Assembly: GCA_947625885.1 (NCBI GenBank)
Contig: CANQQA010000021.1
Span: forward strand, 1 to 49,828
Length of the DNA stretch: 49,828 nucleotides
Reading direction: 5' to 3'
Source of the DNA: an uncultured Bacteroidales bacterium
Lineage (GTDB): Bacteria; Bacteroidota; Bacteroidia; Bacteroidales; UBA11471
Positions 17,380 through 25,328 of the stretch are shown here, in pieces (positions within the stretch are counted from its first letter, which is position 1; each line of letters opens with the position of its first letter). Position numbers and translations under genes: made by a program. The notes below the pieces were generated by a model that made no database searches, was not told where the DNA came from, and saw only the letters and a list, made by a program, of their open reading frames with translations.

Positions 17380-18652
17380 AGCGGCTCTCTCCCGCATAGA
17401 AAAAATTTTTACAGATTTCGATAATGTTTATGTCTCTTTCTCGGGCGGGAAAGACAGTACCGTATTGTTGAATCTCTGCATCGACTATATCCGCCGGAAT
17501 AAATTGAAACGCCGTTTGGGCGTTTTCCATATGGATTACGAGGTGCAATACACCGAAACAATACGTTTCGTGGAAAAAGTCTTTTCGCAGAATACCGATA
17601 TTCTTGATATTTACAGGGTGTGCGTCCCGTTCAAGGTAGCTACGTGCACGTCGATGTATCAGAGTTATTGGCGTCCGTGGGACGAAGAACTGAAACACCT
17701 CTGGGTACGGGAAATGCCGCGCTCTTCGTTGCAGAAGGAAGATTTTCCGTTTTTCTCCGAAGATATGTGGGATTACGATTTCCAAGTGGAATTTTCGGAG
17801 TGGATGCATCGGTATCGTCAAGCCCGCCGCACCTGCTGTCTGGTGGGAATCCGCACGCAGGAGAGTTTCAACCGGTGGCGCGCCATTCACAGCGATAAAA
17901 ATTACTGCTGTTACGAACATTTGAAATGGACGCGCAAAATCGCGGACAATGTGTATAACGCATATCCCATATACGATTGGCTTACGACCGATATATGGGT
18001 GGCGAACGGTCGTTTCGGTTGGCAGTACAATCATCTCTACGACCTCTATTACCAAGCCGGTGTGCCCATTGAGAAACAGCGGGTGGCAAGCCCGTTTATT
18101 TCGGCGGCGATACCCAGCCTGCAACTCTATCGGGTTATCGACCCGCAGACGTGGGGACGCATGATCAATCGGGTGAACGGCGTCAATTTCGCCAATATTT
18201 ACGGCGATACGCCGGCAATGGGGTGGTACACGGTGAAACTGCCGAAAGGCATGACGTGGGAAAAATACATGCACTTCCTGTTGAGTACGCTGCCGGAGGA
18301 CATACGGAACGGCTATCTCGAAAAATTGCGGGTAAGCATCGAGTTCTGGCGTACGAAAGGCGGCGTGCTTGCCGATGAAACCATCGAGAAGCTGCGGAAC
18401 ATGGGTATCGACATAGAGGTGGGCGAAACGACCAACTACCACACGACCAAGAAGCCGGTGCGCATGGAGTATCTCGATGATATAGATATAGAAGAATTTA
18501 GAGAGCTGCCCTCGTTTAAGCGTATGTGCATCTGTATTTTGAAGAATGACCATTCGTGTAAATACATGGGATTTGCACCCAATAAAATAGAACGGGAGCG
18601 CCGCGACCGAATTATGGAAAAATATAACAGCTATTTCAAAAAAGATGAATGA
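17342..18652 (+). CDS. IbrA-like PAPS-reductase-family protein with DUF3440-type C-terminus
   Basis: The 436-residue protein has an adenine-nucleotide alpha-hydrolase fold. The pyrophosphatase loop is SGGKDS at residues 34-39, followed by LNLCIDYIRRNK. Later TCCLVGIRTQESFNRWRAI is a segment characteristic of IbrA/DUF3440 relatives. Such enzymes activate a substrate by adenylation, as in PAPS reductase, DndC and tRNA thiolases; the substrate here is unknown. E. coli IbrA works with IbrB to control eib surface-protein genes. ATG 17342 is the only reasonable start before the SGGKDS loop, giving a 38-bp overlap with the GNAT-like gene. The gene ends in an 8-bp overlap with the IbrB-like gene. The trio reads as one operon. 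Confidence 0.88.
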   Translation: MLSPKGKRRNVYEAALSRIEKIFTDFDNVYVSFSGGKDSTVLLNLCIDYIRRNKLKRRLGVFHMDYEVQYTETIRFVEKVFSQNTDILDIYRVCVPFKVATCTSMYQSYWRPWDEELKHLWVREMPRSSLQKEDFPFFSEDMWDYDFQVEFSEWMHRYRQARRTCCLVGIRTQESFNRWRAIHSDKNYCCYEHLKWTRKIADNVYNAYPIYDWLTTDIWVANGRFGWQYNHLYDLYYQAGVPIEKQRVASPFISAAIPSLQLYRVIDPQTWGRMINRVNGVNFANIYGDTPAMGWYTVKLPKGMTWEKYMHFLLSTLPEDIRNGYLEKLRVSIEFWRTKGGVLADETIEKLRNMGIDIEVGETTNYHTTKKPVRMEYLDDIDIEEFRELPSFKRMCICILKNDHSCKYMGFAPNKIERERRDRIMEKYNSYFKKDE

Positions 18653-19160
18653 AGAAAGATATAAAAGTCCGGTTTATAAAGTGATAGCCGTTCCCGTCGA
18701 TAAAGTGATGGCGAATGCTTATAACCCGAATGTGGTGGCTCCGCCGGAAATGAAGCTCCTCGAAATTTCGATTTGGGAAGACGGTTATACCATGCCCTGC
18801 GTCTGCTACTATGTTGCCGATAAAGATATGTATGAATTGGTGGACGGATATCATCGGTATATGGTTCTGAAAACTTCGCGCCGTATTTATGAACGCGAAC
18901 ATGGGCTGCTGCCCGTCGTTGTCATCGAGAAAGACTTGTCCAACCGTATGGCTTCGACCATACGCCATAACCGTGCGCGGGGTACGCACAATGTCGAGTT
19001 GATGAGCGAAATTGTAGCGGAGCTTACCAAGGCGGGTATGTCCGACCGTTGGATTCAGCACCATATCGGTATGGATAAGGACGAATTGCTGCGGTTGAAG
19101 CAGATAACCGGTCTTGCCGAACTTTTTGCCAATAAAGATTTCAGTGTTGCCGACGATTGA
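18645..19160 (+). CDS. IbrB-like ParB-fold protein
   Basis: The 171-residue product has the ParB/sulfiredoxin N-terminal fold: VDKVMANAYNPNVV, then ELVDGYHRYMVLK (the GxxR/H-type loop) and the conserved HNRARGTH motif. C-terminal residues about 115-160 look helix-turn-helix-like (MSDRWIQHHIGMDKDELLRLKQ). In IbrB relatives this fold is suspected to bind DNA or nucleotides and to act with IbrA. ATG 18645 overlaps the IbrA-like stop by 8 bp, a strong sign of coupling. The gene ends 37 bp before the convergent glucosaminidase gene. Confidence 0.88.
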   Translation: MNEERYKSPVYKVIAVPVDKVMANAYNPNVVAPPEMKLLEISIWEDGYTMPCVCYYVADKDMYELVDGYHRYMVLKTSRRIYEREHGLLPVVVIEKDLSNRMASTIRHNRARGTHNVELMSEIVAELTKAGMSDRWIQHHIGMDKDELLRLKQITGLAELFANKDFSVADD

Positions 19161-19197
19161 TTTTCGCCGGCGCCGGCGCTGTTGTCGTGAATGTCTT

Positions 19198-20079
19198 TCA
19201 ACGGAGGCGCAGCACCTTGCCTGCCTGTGGCGGATTTTCTTGTGAAATGTGGTTGCGGCGCATCAGACAATCTAACCTGATGCCGTATTTTTGTGAAACG
19301 TCGTGCAGCGACTCTCCTCGCAAGAGTGTATGCTCGGTATTTCCTCTCAATGCTCTGCGCCGTTTGGCTTTGAGGTAAACGATGTCGCCGGCTTTTACCT
19401 TATAACCGCGTGGAAAATCGTTGAACCGCCGCAATTGATAACGATACTTTTCAAATTCGCGGGCAATCAGTTTCAGATTATCGCCTTCCCGTGCCACGAC
19501 ATAGGGCAGTTTTCCGAGATGTTCCACGTCGTGAAATTCGTAATTTTTGGGTACGCGCGGCATACCCTTGCCGTCGTAGCGGTGCAGGTCGTACAGCTCG
19601 ATGGTCTGTATCAATTTGTTGGCGTATGCCTTGTCGGTGGCGTAGCCGCACTCTTTCAGTCCGCGCGCCCACCCTTTGTAGTCGGTTACGGAGAGTTTGA
19701 ACAGCTTGTCGTAACGGGAGCTTCGAGTCAGAAACCGCGCGTGGTCTTCATACGACTCTTTGGGATTTTTGTATTTTCGGAAACATTCGCCTTTCTCGTC
19801 GTCGTCGTGATACACACGCTTGCCGTCCCATGAGTTGTGGCATTTGATGCCGAAGTGGTTGTTCGACTTCCGAGCCAGCTCGCTCTGTCCCGCACTCGAT
19901 TCGAGAAGTCCTTGCGCCAAGGTGATGCTGGCAGGGATTTTGTATCGCCGCTGATGTTCCATGGCAATATCCCGATAGGTACGGATATATTCGAGATAAA
20001 TAGGATTTTTTTTCTGCCCGACAACGGTTGTTGCCGTAAAAATCAGAAAGAAACACAGTAAGCGATAACGAATGGACAT
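19198..20079 (-). CDS. N-acetylglucosaminidase (GH73-type) with C-terminal LysM domains, exported
   Basis: The 293-residue protein starts MSIRYRLLCFF with a signal peptide ending near VVGQ. Residues about 35-190 are a glucosaminidase domain with Glu60 in QGLLESSAG as the likely catalytic acid, and NNHFGIKC downstream, as in FlgJ/GH73 enzymes. Two LysM-like repeats follow, about 200-245 (YVVAREGDNLKLIAREF) and 250-291 (EHTLLRGESLHDVSQKYG), which should bind glycan strands. It probably trims peptidoglycan in the periplasm during growth or division. A longer frame from 20169 adds 30 residues in front of the signal peptide and was rejected. Confidence 0.92.
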   Translation of the reverse strand: MSIRYRLLCFFLIFTATTVVGQKKNPIYLEYIRTYRDIAMEHQRRYKIPASITLAQGLLESSAGQSELARKSNNHFGIKCHNSWDGKRVYHDDDEKGECFRKYKNPKESYEDHARFLTRSSRYDKLFKLSVTDYKGWARGLKECGYATDKAYANKLIQTIELYDLHRYDGKGMPRVPKNYEFHDVEHLGKLPYVVAREGDNLKLIAREFEKYRYQLRRFNDFPRGYKVKAGDIVYLKAKRRRALRGNTEHTLLRGESLHDVSQKYGIRLDCLMRRNHISQENPPQAGKVLRLR

Positions 20080-20090
20080 AACCTGCAAGT

Positions 20091-20122
20091 ATTGGAATTT
20101 TCCGGAAAAGTCGTTATATTTG
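20091..20122 (+). promoter_or_regulatory. Promoter of cdd
   Basis: ATTG (20091-20094) precedes TATATTTG (20115-20122) by 20 nt. Transcription would begin near 20127, 18 nt before the cdd ATG, and runs divergently from the glucosaminidase gene. Confidence 0.6.
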
Positions 20123-20144
20123 TCGTATAAAAACCAGATGCGCC

Positions 20145-20612
20145 ATGGAACAAATGAAACTCTCTGCAAAGATAACGGTTTGTCGATATAACGAGCTATC
20201 TTCGGACGAAAAAATTTTGGTCGATGAGGCGCGTGCCGCTTTGCTGGCGGCTTATGCTCCCTATTCCCGATTTCGGGTAGGCGCGGCGGCGCGGCTTGCC
20301 GACGGTCGCATCGTGCGGGGCAGCAATCAGGAGAATGCCTCGTTTCCGGCGGGTCTGTGCGCCGAGCGCACGGCTCTTTTTTCTGCCGGTGCGCTGGCTC
20401 CCGATGTACCTGTCGAAGCCATTGCCCTCGCTGCCGAAGCCGACGGTGTGCCTACGCTTGCCCCCATTACGCCTTGCGGCATTTGCCGGCAGGTCATGCT
20501 CGAAACGGAGAATCGTTACAAAAAGCCGCTGCGCATACTCATGTGCGGGCGCGATGAAGTGTATATCGCTTCCTCTGTCCGCGATTTGCTGCCGTTGGCT
20601 TTCTCGCTCTGA
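20145..20612 (+). CDS. cdd: Cytidine deaminase
   Basis: The 155-residue enzyme deaminates cytidine and deoxycytidine to the uridine forms in pyrimidine salvage. Zinc ligands are Cys72 in CAERTALFSAG, Cys111 and Cys114 in TPCGICRQ; Glu74 is the proton shuttle. The substrate loop NQENASFPAG is intact. Its size matches homotetrameric CDAs. A second in-frame ATG four codons in (MKLSAKI) is possible. dnaX follows 68 bp later with its own promoter. Confidence 0.95.
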   Translation: MEQMKLSAKITVCRYNELSSDEKILVDEARAALLAAYAPYSRFRVGAAARLADGRIVRGSNQENASFPAGLCAERTALFSAGALAPDVPVEAIALAAEADGVPTLAPITPCGICRQVMLETENRYKKPLRILMCGRDEVYIASSVRDLLPLAFSL

Positions 20613-20651
20613 AAAATAAAACTTCTTGACGGAGAAGACGAATCTATTTCG

Positions 20652-20659
20652 TATCTTTG
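20652..20659 (+). promoter_or_regulatory. -7 box for dnaX
   Basis: TATCTTTG is a perfect -7 element, with CTTG at 20625-20628 as a weak -33 box 23 nt upstream. The leader to the dnaX ATG would be about 17 nt. Confidence 0.6.
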
Positions 20660-20680
20660 TCTTTTCGATAATTCGGCTTT

Positions 20681-22459
20681 ATGGACAATTATATCGTATC
20701 GGCACGGAAATACCGCCCCACGACCTTTCAGTCGGTTGTGGGGCAGAAGGCTCTTGTGCAGACGCTCAAAGCGGCGATAGCGACCCGCAAGCTGGCGCAC
20801 GCCTACCTCTTTTGCGGAACGCGGGGTGTGGGAAAGACCACCTGCGCCCGTATTTTTGCCAAGACCATCAACTGCATGCACCCGACGCCCGACGGTGAGG
20901 CTTGCAACGAATGCGAGTCGTGCCGTGCCTTCAACGAGCAGCGCTCGTTGAATATCATGGAGCTCGATGCCGCCTCCAACAATTCGGTCGAAGATATACG
21001 CCAGCTTATCGACAAGGTGCGCGTGCCGCCGCAGCTGGGGCAGTACAAGGTCTATATCATCGACGAGGTGCACATGCTTTCGTCGGCAGCGTTCAACGCT
21101 TTTCTGAAAACGCTCGAAGAGCCGCCGCATCATGCCATATTCATTTTGGCGACGACCGAGAAACACAAGCTCTTGCCGACGATTTTGTCGCGTTGCCAGA
21201 TATACGACTTCCAGCGTATCACGATAAGCGACATTGCCGATCACTTGCGTTACGTGGCAGGGCAGGAGGGCTACGCCGCCGAAGAGGAGGCGTTGAACGT
21301 CATCGCCCAAAAAGCCGACGGCGGTATGCGCGATGCCCTGTCGATATTCGACCAGATAGCCGCTTCGTCGGGCGGAAACATCACTTATCGGGCGACAATC
21401 GAGAATTTGAATATGCTCGATTACGATTACTACTTCCGCCTGACCGATGCTTTTCTGGCCGGCGATGTGCCGTCGGCGCTGCTGGTATTCGATGAGGTGC
21501 TGCGGGCAGGGTTTGCCGCGCAGCTGTTTGTCAATGGGTTGAGCAGTCATTTCCGCGACCTGATGGTGTGTCGCGATGCTGCCACACGCCCGTTGCTCGA
21601 AGTGGGGGCGTCCATCGCCGAGCGGTATGCCGCGCAGGCAGCGGCTTGCAGCAATGCGTTCTTGTACAGGGCAATGGAGTTGAGCAACCGTTGCGACCTC
21701 GATTACCGCATCAGCAACAACAAACGCCTGCTGGTGGAGTTGATGTTGATAAAAATATGCCAGCTCTCCGTGCCGCAGGCGCCTGCCGAACAGCCTGCGC
21801 CGGCTATACGACAGATGCAGGCTGCCCCGGTCCCGACCTCTCAAAACGGGACGCCATCGCCGGCTCCCGCTCCGAAAAGCGAGGTACCGGCTCCGACGGC
21901 TGCTCCTGCTCCGCAGCCTGTCGCCCGACCGGTTTCGACACCGGCTGCATCGCCTTCTCCGTCTGTTCCTCCGGCTCGACCCGTACCGCCGACGACGCAA
22001 GCCGTCCGCGAAAAACGGGTGCCGCCCACCATTTCCATAAAATACCGCGCTGCCGAAGACACTCCCGCTGTGGCGGCAGAGCCGGAAGCCGATATGAACG
22101 AGCCTTTTACCGCCGACGATTTGGAAAAGGCATGGCTGGCTTTTGCCGAGACGATTCCTACCGAAACGGTATTGCTGCAAACCATGCGTACCTGCCGTCC
22201 GCAACCGGAGTCGGAGACCGCTTTCACCATTGTGGTCGATAATCGGGGACAACTCGAAAAACTGAACGGACGGGCTGCCGAGATTCTGCACTTCCTGAAA
22301 AAAACGCTGCGAAACACCCGCATCGAAATGCACGTGCGCGAAAGCGAACAGCAAGAGCGGCGCAAGCTAAACAGCCCGACGGAATTGTATACTTCGATGG
22401 TCGAGAAAAATCCCGACCTCGACTTGTTGCGCGATTCTTTCGGTTTGGAATTGGCGTAA
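20681..22459 (+). CDS. dnaX: DNA polymerase III subunit tau/gamma
   Basis: The 592-residue clamp-loader ATPase opens the beta clamp during replication. The first 360 residues hold the AAA+ core: Walker A GTRGVGKT (46-53), the zinc module Cys65/Cys75/Cys78/Cys81, the DEVHMLS Walker B region and the SRC sensor motif (LSRCQ). Residues about 370-450 are a Pro/Ala-rich linker, and the remainder is a tau-type C-terminal domain. The length is that of full tau. An A7 run at 22298-22304 is too near the end to make a typical gamma. The gene is closed by the terminator at 22481-22521. Confidence 0.97.
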   Translation: MDNYIVSARKYRPTTFQSVVGQKALVQTLKAAIATRKLAHAYLFCGTRGVGKTTCARIFAKTINCMHPTPDGEACNECESCRAFNEQRSLNIMELDAASNNSVEDIRQLIDKVRVPPQLGQYKVYIIDEVHMLSSAAFNAFLKTLEEPPHHAIFILATTEKHKLLPTILSRCQIYDFQRITISDIADHLRYVAGQEGYAAEEEALNVIAQKADGGMRDALSIFDQIAASSGGNITYRATIENLNMLDYDYYFRLTDAFLAGDVPSALLVFDEVLRAGFAAQLFVNGLSSHFRDLMVCRDAATRPLLEVGASIAERYAAQAAACSNAFLYRAMELSNRCDLDYRISNNKRLLVELMLIKICQLSVPQAPAEQPAPAIRQMQAAPVPTSQNGTPSPAPAPKSEVPAPTAAPAPQPVARPVSTPAASPSPSVPPARPVPPTTQAVREKRVPPTISIKYRAAEDTPAVAAEPEADMNEPFTADDLEKAWLAFAETIPTETVLLQTMRTCRPQPESETAFTIVVDNRGQLEKLNGRAAEILHFLKKTLRNTRIEMHVRESEQQERRKLNSPTELYTSMVEKNPDLDLLRDSFGLELA

Positions 22460-22480
22460 CCTTTTAACCCACAGATAAAA

Positions 22481-22521
22481 CGAGCCCCGCTATCAATCGA
22501 TAGCGGGGCTCGGTATTTTTT
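22481..22521. terminator. Terminator between dnaX and the GH3 gene
   Basis: A 14-bp GC-rich stem (22481-22494 with 22499-22512) has a 4-nt loop and is followed by a T tract. It lies between convergent genes and could serve both. Confidence 0.88.
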
Positions 22522-22534
22522 TTCGGGCTTCGGA

Positions 22535-25129
22535 CTATTTCACGGTAACAGTGAATGATTGCAAGGCTTTTTCGTCGGAGGTGCCGCCGTACAGAATTTC
22601 ATATTTGCCCGGCTTGCCCCACACGGTATTGCTTTGCGGGTCGAAGAAATCGAACGTGGAAGCCCGCAGCGGGAGGGCGATTTTCTTCGTTTCGCCCGCT
22701 TTCAGGTGCACGCGCTTGAATGCCCGCAGCGATTTCACCGGGCCTTCGGTGTCTTGCAGGTTGCGCACATACACCTGTATCACTTCGTCGCCGTCGCGTT
22801 CGCCGCTGTTGGTGAGCGTAACATTCAAAATGTTCTCCTTGCCGGCTTTGGGCTTGTGGGCTAACGCGGCTTTTTTATAGGTGAAGTCGGTGTAGCTCAG
22901 ACCGTGCCCGAAGACGAACAGCGGTTCTTCCGTCATGTAGCGGTAGGTGCGACCCTTCATGCTGTAATCTTGGAAGTCGGGCAGTTGCGCTGTATTCTTG
23001 TAGAAAGTAACCGGCAGACGTCCGGCGGGGTTGTAGTCGCCGAAAAGCACGTCGGCAACGGCGGTGCCTCCCGCCTGCCCCGGATACCATGCCTGCAATA
23101 CGGCATCGACGCAGGGCAGTTCGCGTTCCAGCCCGATAGCACTGCCCGAGCAGAGTACGAGCACGACTTTCTTGCCTGCCTCTTTCAATGCCTTAATGAC
23201 GTCGGTCTGCACCTGCGGCAACTCTATCGCCGTGCGGTCGCCGCCGCGGAATCCCGGATAATCGACCCGCATTTCCTCGCCTTCGAGACGCGGCGTGATG
23301 CCGCCCACGAATACCACGATGTCTTCGTCGATGCTGCGTGCCAGTGCGGCGGCATCGACTTCTTCGAAACGACCGATGTCGAATCGCAGGTTTCCGCCGC
23401 CCGTTCCCTGTACATACTCTATCCGTATCGCATAGCTTTCGCCTTTGCGGGCGTTGAGCTTGTGCCCTTTGTAGGTGCGTGCCTCCGATTTATGCCATAC
23501 GTCGGCTATCGTGTCGTCGTCGATGATGAGGCGGTAGCCGTCGTCGCCGGAAAGCATGAGATAATATTCGCCGTCGGCGTCGGGTCGGAAAGTCGCCGTG
23601 TAACGGGCGGAGAAGTTTTGCAGAGCCACTCCCTGCGCGAATCCGTCGGCGCCCCCGATGTCGAAGTTGAACGGCAGAGCGGCGTGCGTGTGAGCCGCCG
23701 GTTCACCCGTCATATCGGTGTTGTTCCAATACACGGCGTCAAAACCTGTCTGTCCCTGCGCGGTGCAGCGGTCGAACGCGCTGTTGAAGATTTTCCGTTC
23801 CACCCAGTCGCACCCTTTCATATACGACACATGGCTGTCTTTCTTGCGTATGGCGGCGAGCACGGTTTCCGTGTGCGAGGGGAAGCCGTTGTAGTTACCC
23901 CACATCATGGCGGAGTCGGTGGCGTTGGGTCCGACGACGGCGATGCGGCTCTCTTTGGAGAGGGGCAGCAGGTTGTCTTTGTTGTAAAGCAGCGTCATGC
24001 TCTTTCGCGCCATTTCGAGGGAGAATGCGCGGTGTGCGTCGCAATCGACCACCGAGTAGGGTATGCGCGACCACTCCACGAGACTGTCGGGGTCCATCAT
24101 GCCTAACTCGAAGCGCGCTTTCAGCAGCCGGCGCACCGAAACGTCGATTTGCGATTCGCTTATCAATCCCTGTTTCACCGCAGCCACTAATGACGAATAG
24201 TTGGAGCCGCATTCCACGTCGGTGCCGCTCAGCACGGCATCTGCCGATGCCGCCTCAGCGGTCGGGTGCGTTTCGTGGTGTCCGGGTTTGAAGAAGTCGG
24301 TAATCGCGCTGCAATCCGACACCACCATGCCGCCGTAGCCCCACTGGTCGCGCAGAATCTGCATCAGCAGCCGTTTGCTGCCGCAGCAAGGCTCGCCCTC
24401 GTAGCGGTTATAAGCGCACATCACCTCTTTCACGTCCGCCTCCTGCACCAGCTCTTTGAATGCCGGCAGATAGGTCTCCCACAAGTCGCGCGGTGCAATG
24501 TTTTCGGCGTTGAATGAGTGGCGGTTCCACTCCGGACCGCTATGCACGGCGAAGTGCTTGGCGCAGGCATGCAGCTTGTCGTAGCGGGCGGTCGTGTCGC
24601 CTTGCAGCCCGAGCACCACTGCCACGCCCATGCGCCCTGTCAGGTAGGGGTCTTCGCCATAAGTTTCCTGTCCGCGTCCCCAACGCGGGTCGCGGAATAT
24701 GTTGATGTTGGGTGTCCAGAATGTCAATCCCTGATAGCGCAGTCCGCCCTCTTTTCGCTTGAAGTCGTGATGCTTGGCGCGCGCCTCCGTCGATACGATG
24801 TCGAAAGCCTTATATACCGCCTCGTCGTCGAATGTCGCCGCCATGCCTATCGTTTGCGGGAACACGGTCGCCAGACCTGCCCGACCTACGCCGTGCAGCG
24901 CCTCGCTCCACCAGTCGTAGGCGGGTATTCCCAACCGTTCGACGGCAGCCGAACCGTTTTTCATCAATGACACTTTTTCTTTTAGGGTAAGCCGCTGCAA
25001 CAAATCTTCGGCGCGCTCCTCCGGCGAGAGAGCCGCATTTTGATACGGAAGCTGCTCCTGCGCCGACAGTACGGCAGCACCGCACAGGCACGCGGCAGCC
25101 AGATAAAATTTTTTCAGACGTTGTTTCAT
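22535..25129 (-). CDS. GH3 beta-glucosidase/beta-xylosidase-like enzyme with PA14 insertion, exported
   Basis: The 864-residue enzyme has a signal peptide ending near LSAQ. The GH3 TIM barrel spans residues about 35-340 with nucleophile Asp272 in VVSDCSAITDFF. The second GH3 domain is interrupted by a PA14 carbohydrate-binding domain at about 460-588 (YTATFRPDADGEYYLMLSGDDGY). A fibronectin-III-like domain ends the protein. Sequence features such as TFWTPNINIFRDPRWGRGQETYGED resemble the beta-xylosidase/beta-glucosidase subgroup, so the natural substrate could be xylo-, gluco- or related oligosaccharides. ATG 25129 is preferred over a longer frame without signal logic. Codon use matches the GC-rich backbone rather than the PUL next to it. 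Confidence 0.92.
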   Translation of the reverse strand: MKQRLKKFYLAAACLCGAAVLSAQEQLPYQNAALSPEERAEDLLQRLTLKEKVSLMKNGSAAVERLGIPAYDWWSEALHGVGRAGLATVFPQTIGMAATFDDEAVYKAFDIVSTEARAKHHDFKRKEGGLRYQGLTFWTPNINIFRDPRWGRGQETYGEDPYLTGRMGVAVVLGLQGDTTARYDKLHACAKHFAVHSGPEWNRHSFNAENIAPRDLWETYLPAFKELVQEADVKEVMCAYNRYEGEPCCGSKRLLMQILRDQWGYGGMVVSDCSAITDFFKPGHHETHPTAEAASADAVLSGTDVECGSNYSSLVAAVKQGLISESQIDVSVRRLLKARFELGMMDPDSLVEWSRIPYSVVDCDAHRAFSLEMARKSMTLLYNKDNLLPLSKESRIAVVGPNATDSAMMWGNYNGFPSHTETVLAAIRKKDSHVSYMKGCDWVERKIFNSAFDRCTAQGQTGFDAVYWNNTDMTGEPAAHTHAALPFNFDIGGADGFAQGVALQNFSARYTATFRPDADGEYYLMLSGDDGYRLIIDDDTIADVWHKSEARTYKGHKLNARKGESYAIRIEYVQGTGGGNLRFDIGRFEEVDAAALARSIDEDIVVFVGGITPRLEGEEMRVDYPGFRGGDRTAIELPQVQTDVIKALKEAGKKVVLVLCSGSAIGLERELPCVDAVLQAWYPGQAGGTAVADVLFGDYNPAGRLPVTFYKNTAQLPDFQDYSMKGRTYRYMTEEPLFVFGHGLSYTDFTYKKAALAHKPKAGKENILNVTLTNSGERDGDEVIQVYVRNLQDTEGPVKSLRAFKRVHLKAGETKKIALPLRASTFDFFDPQSNTVWGKPGKYEILYGGTSDEKALQSFTVTVK

Positions 25130-25146
25130 GGTATATTCAATTTTTG

Positions 25147-25154
25147 CAAATATA
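25147..25154 (-). promoter_or_regulatory. -7 box for the PA14-GH3 gene
   Basis: On the minus strand this reads TATATTTG. With transcription starting near 25142 the leader is about 13 nt. It shows that the GH3 gene is transcribed separately from the PUL upstream. Confidence 0.6.
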
Positions 25155-25282
25155 AAAGATTTTACGTTACAGAAAAAGGCTGTACAAAATTTATTTGCCT
25201 TGCAATACTGAAAGATTCCGATTATTTCCTGATTTTGCCCTTGTCGATAGGAATAGCGGAATGGCAAAAATGTTTTAATGAA

Positions 25283-25322
25283 AAGAATGAGGAATTGATA
25301 AATTTATCAATTCCTCATTCTT
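25283..25322 (-). terminator. 40-bp perfect palindrome ending the PUL
   Basis: The 20-bp arms 25283-25302 and 25303-25322 are perfectly complementary with no central spacer. On the minus strand it starts 6 bp after the GH63-like stop codon and is followed by a short T run, so it probably ends the PUL transcript. The arms are AT-rich and would also be stable as a cruciform. Confidence 0.7.
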
Positions 25323-25328
25323 CATTTT

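Noticed and set aside
19160-19197. GC-rich inverted repeat between the IbrB-like and glucosaminidase genes as a terminator
   Set aside because: There is a self-complementary GGCGCC-type stretch, but no T run on either side; termination here is possible but not supported.
22298-22304. A7 run in dnaX as a programmed frameshift site for gamma
   Set aside because: It lies near the C-terminus rather than after the AAA+ and collar domains, so it would not make a usual gamma subunit.
20516-22354. Long minus-strand frame opposite dnaX
   Set aside because: dnaX is certain, and the frame has no family motif.
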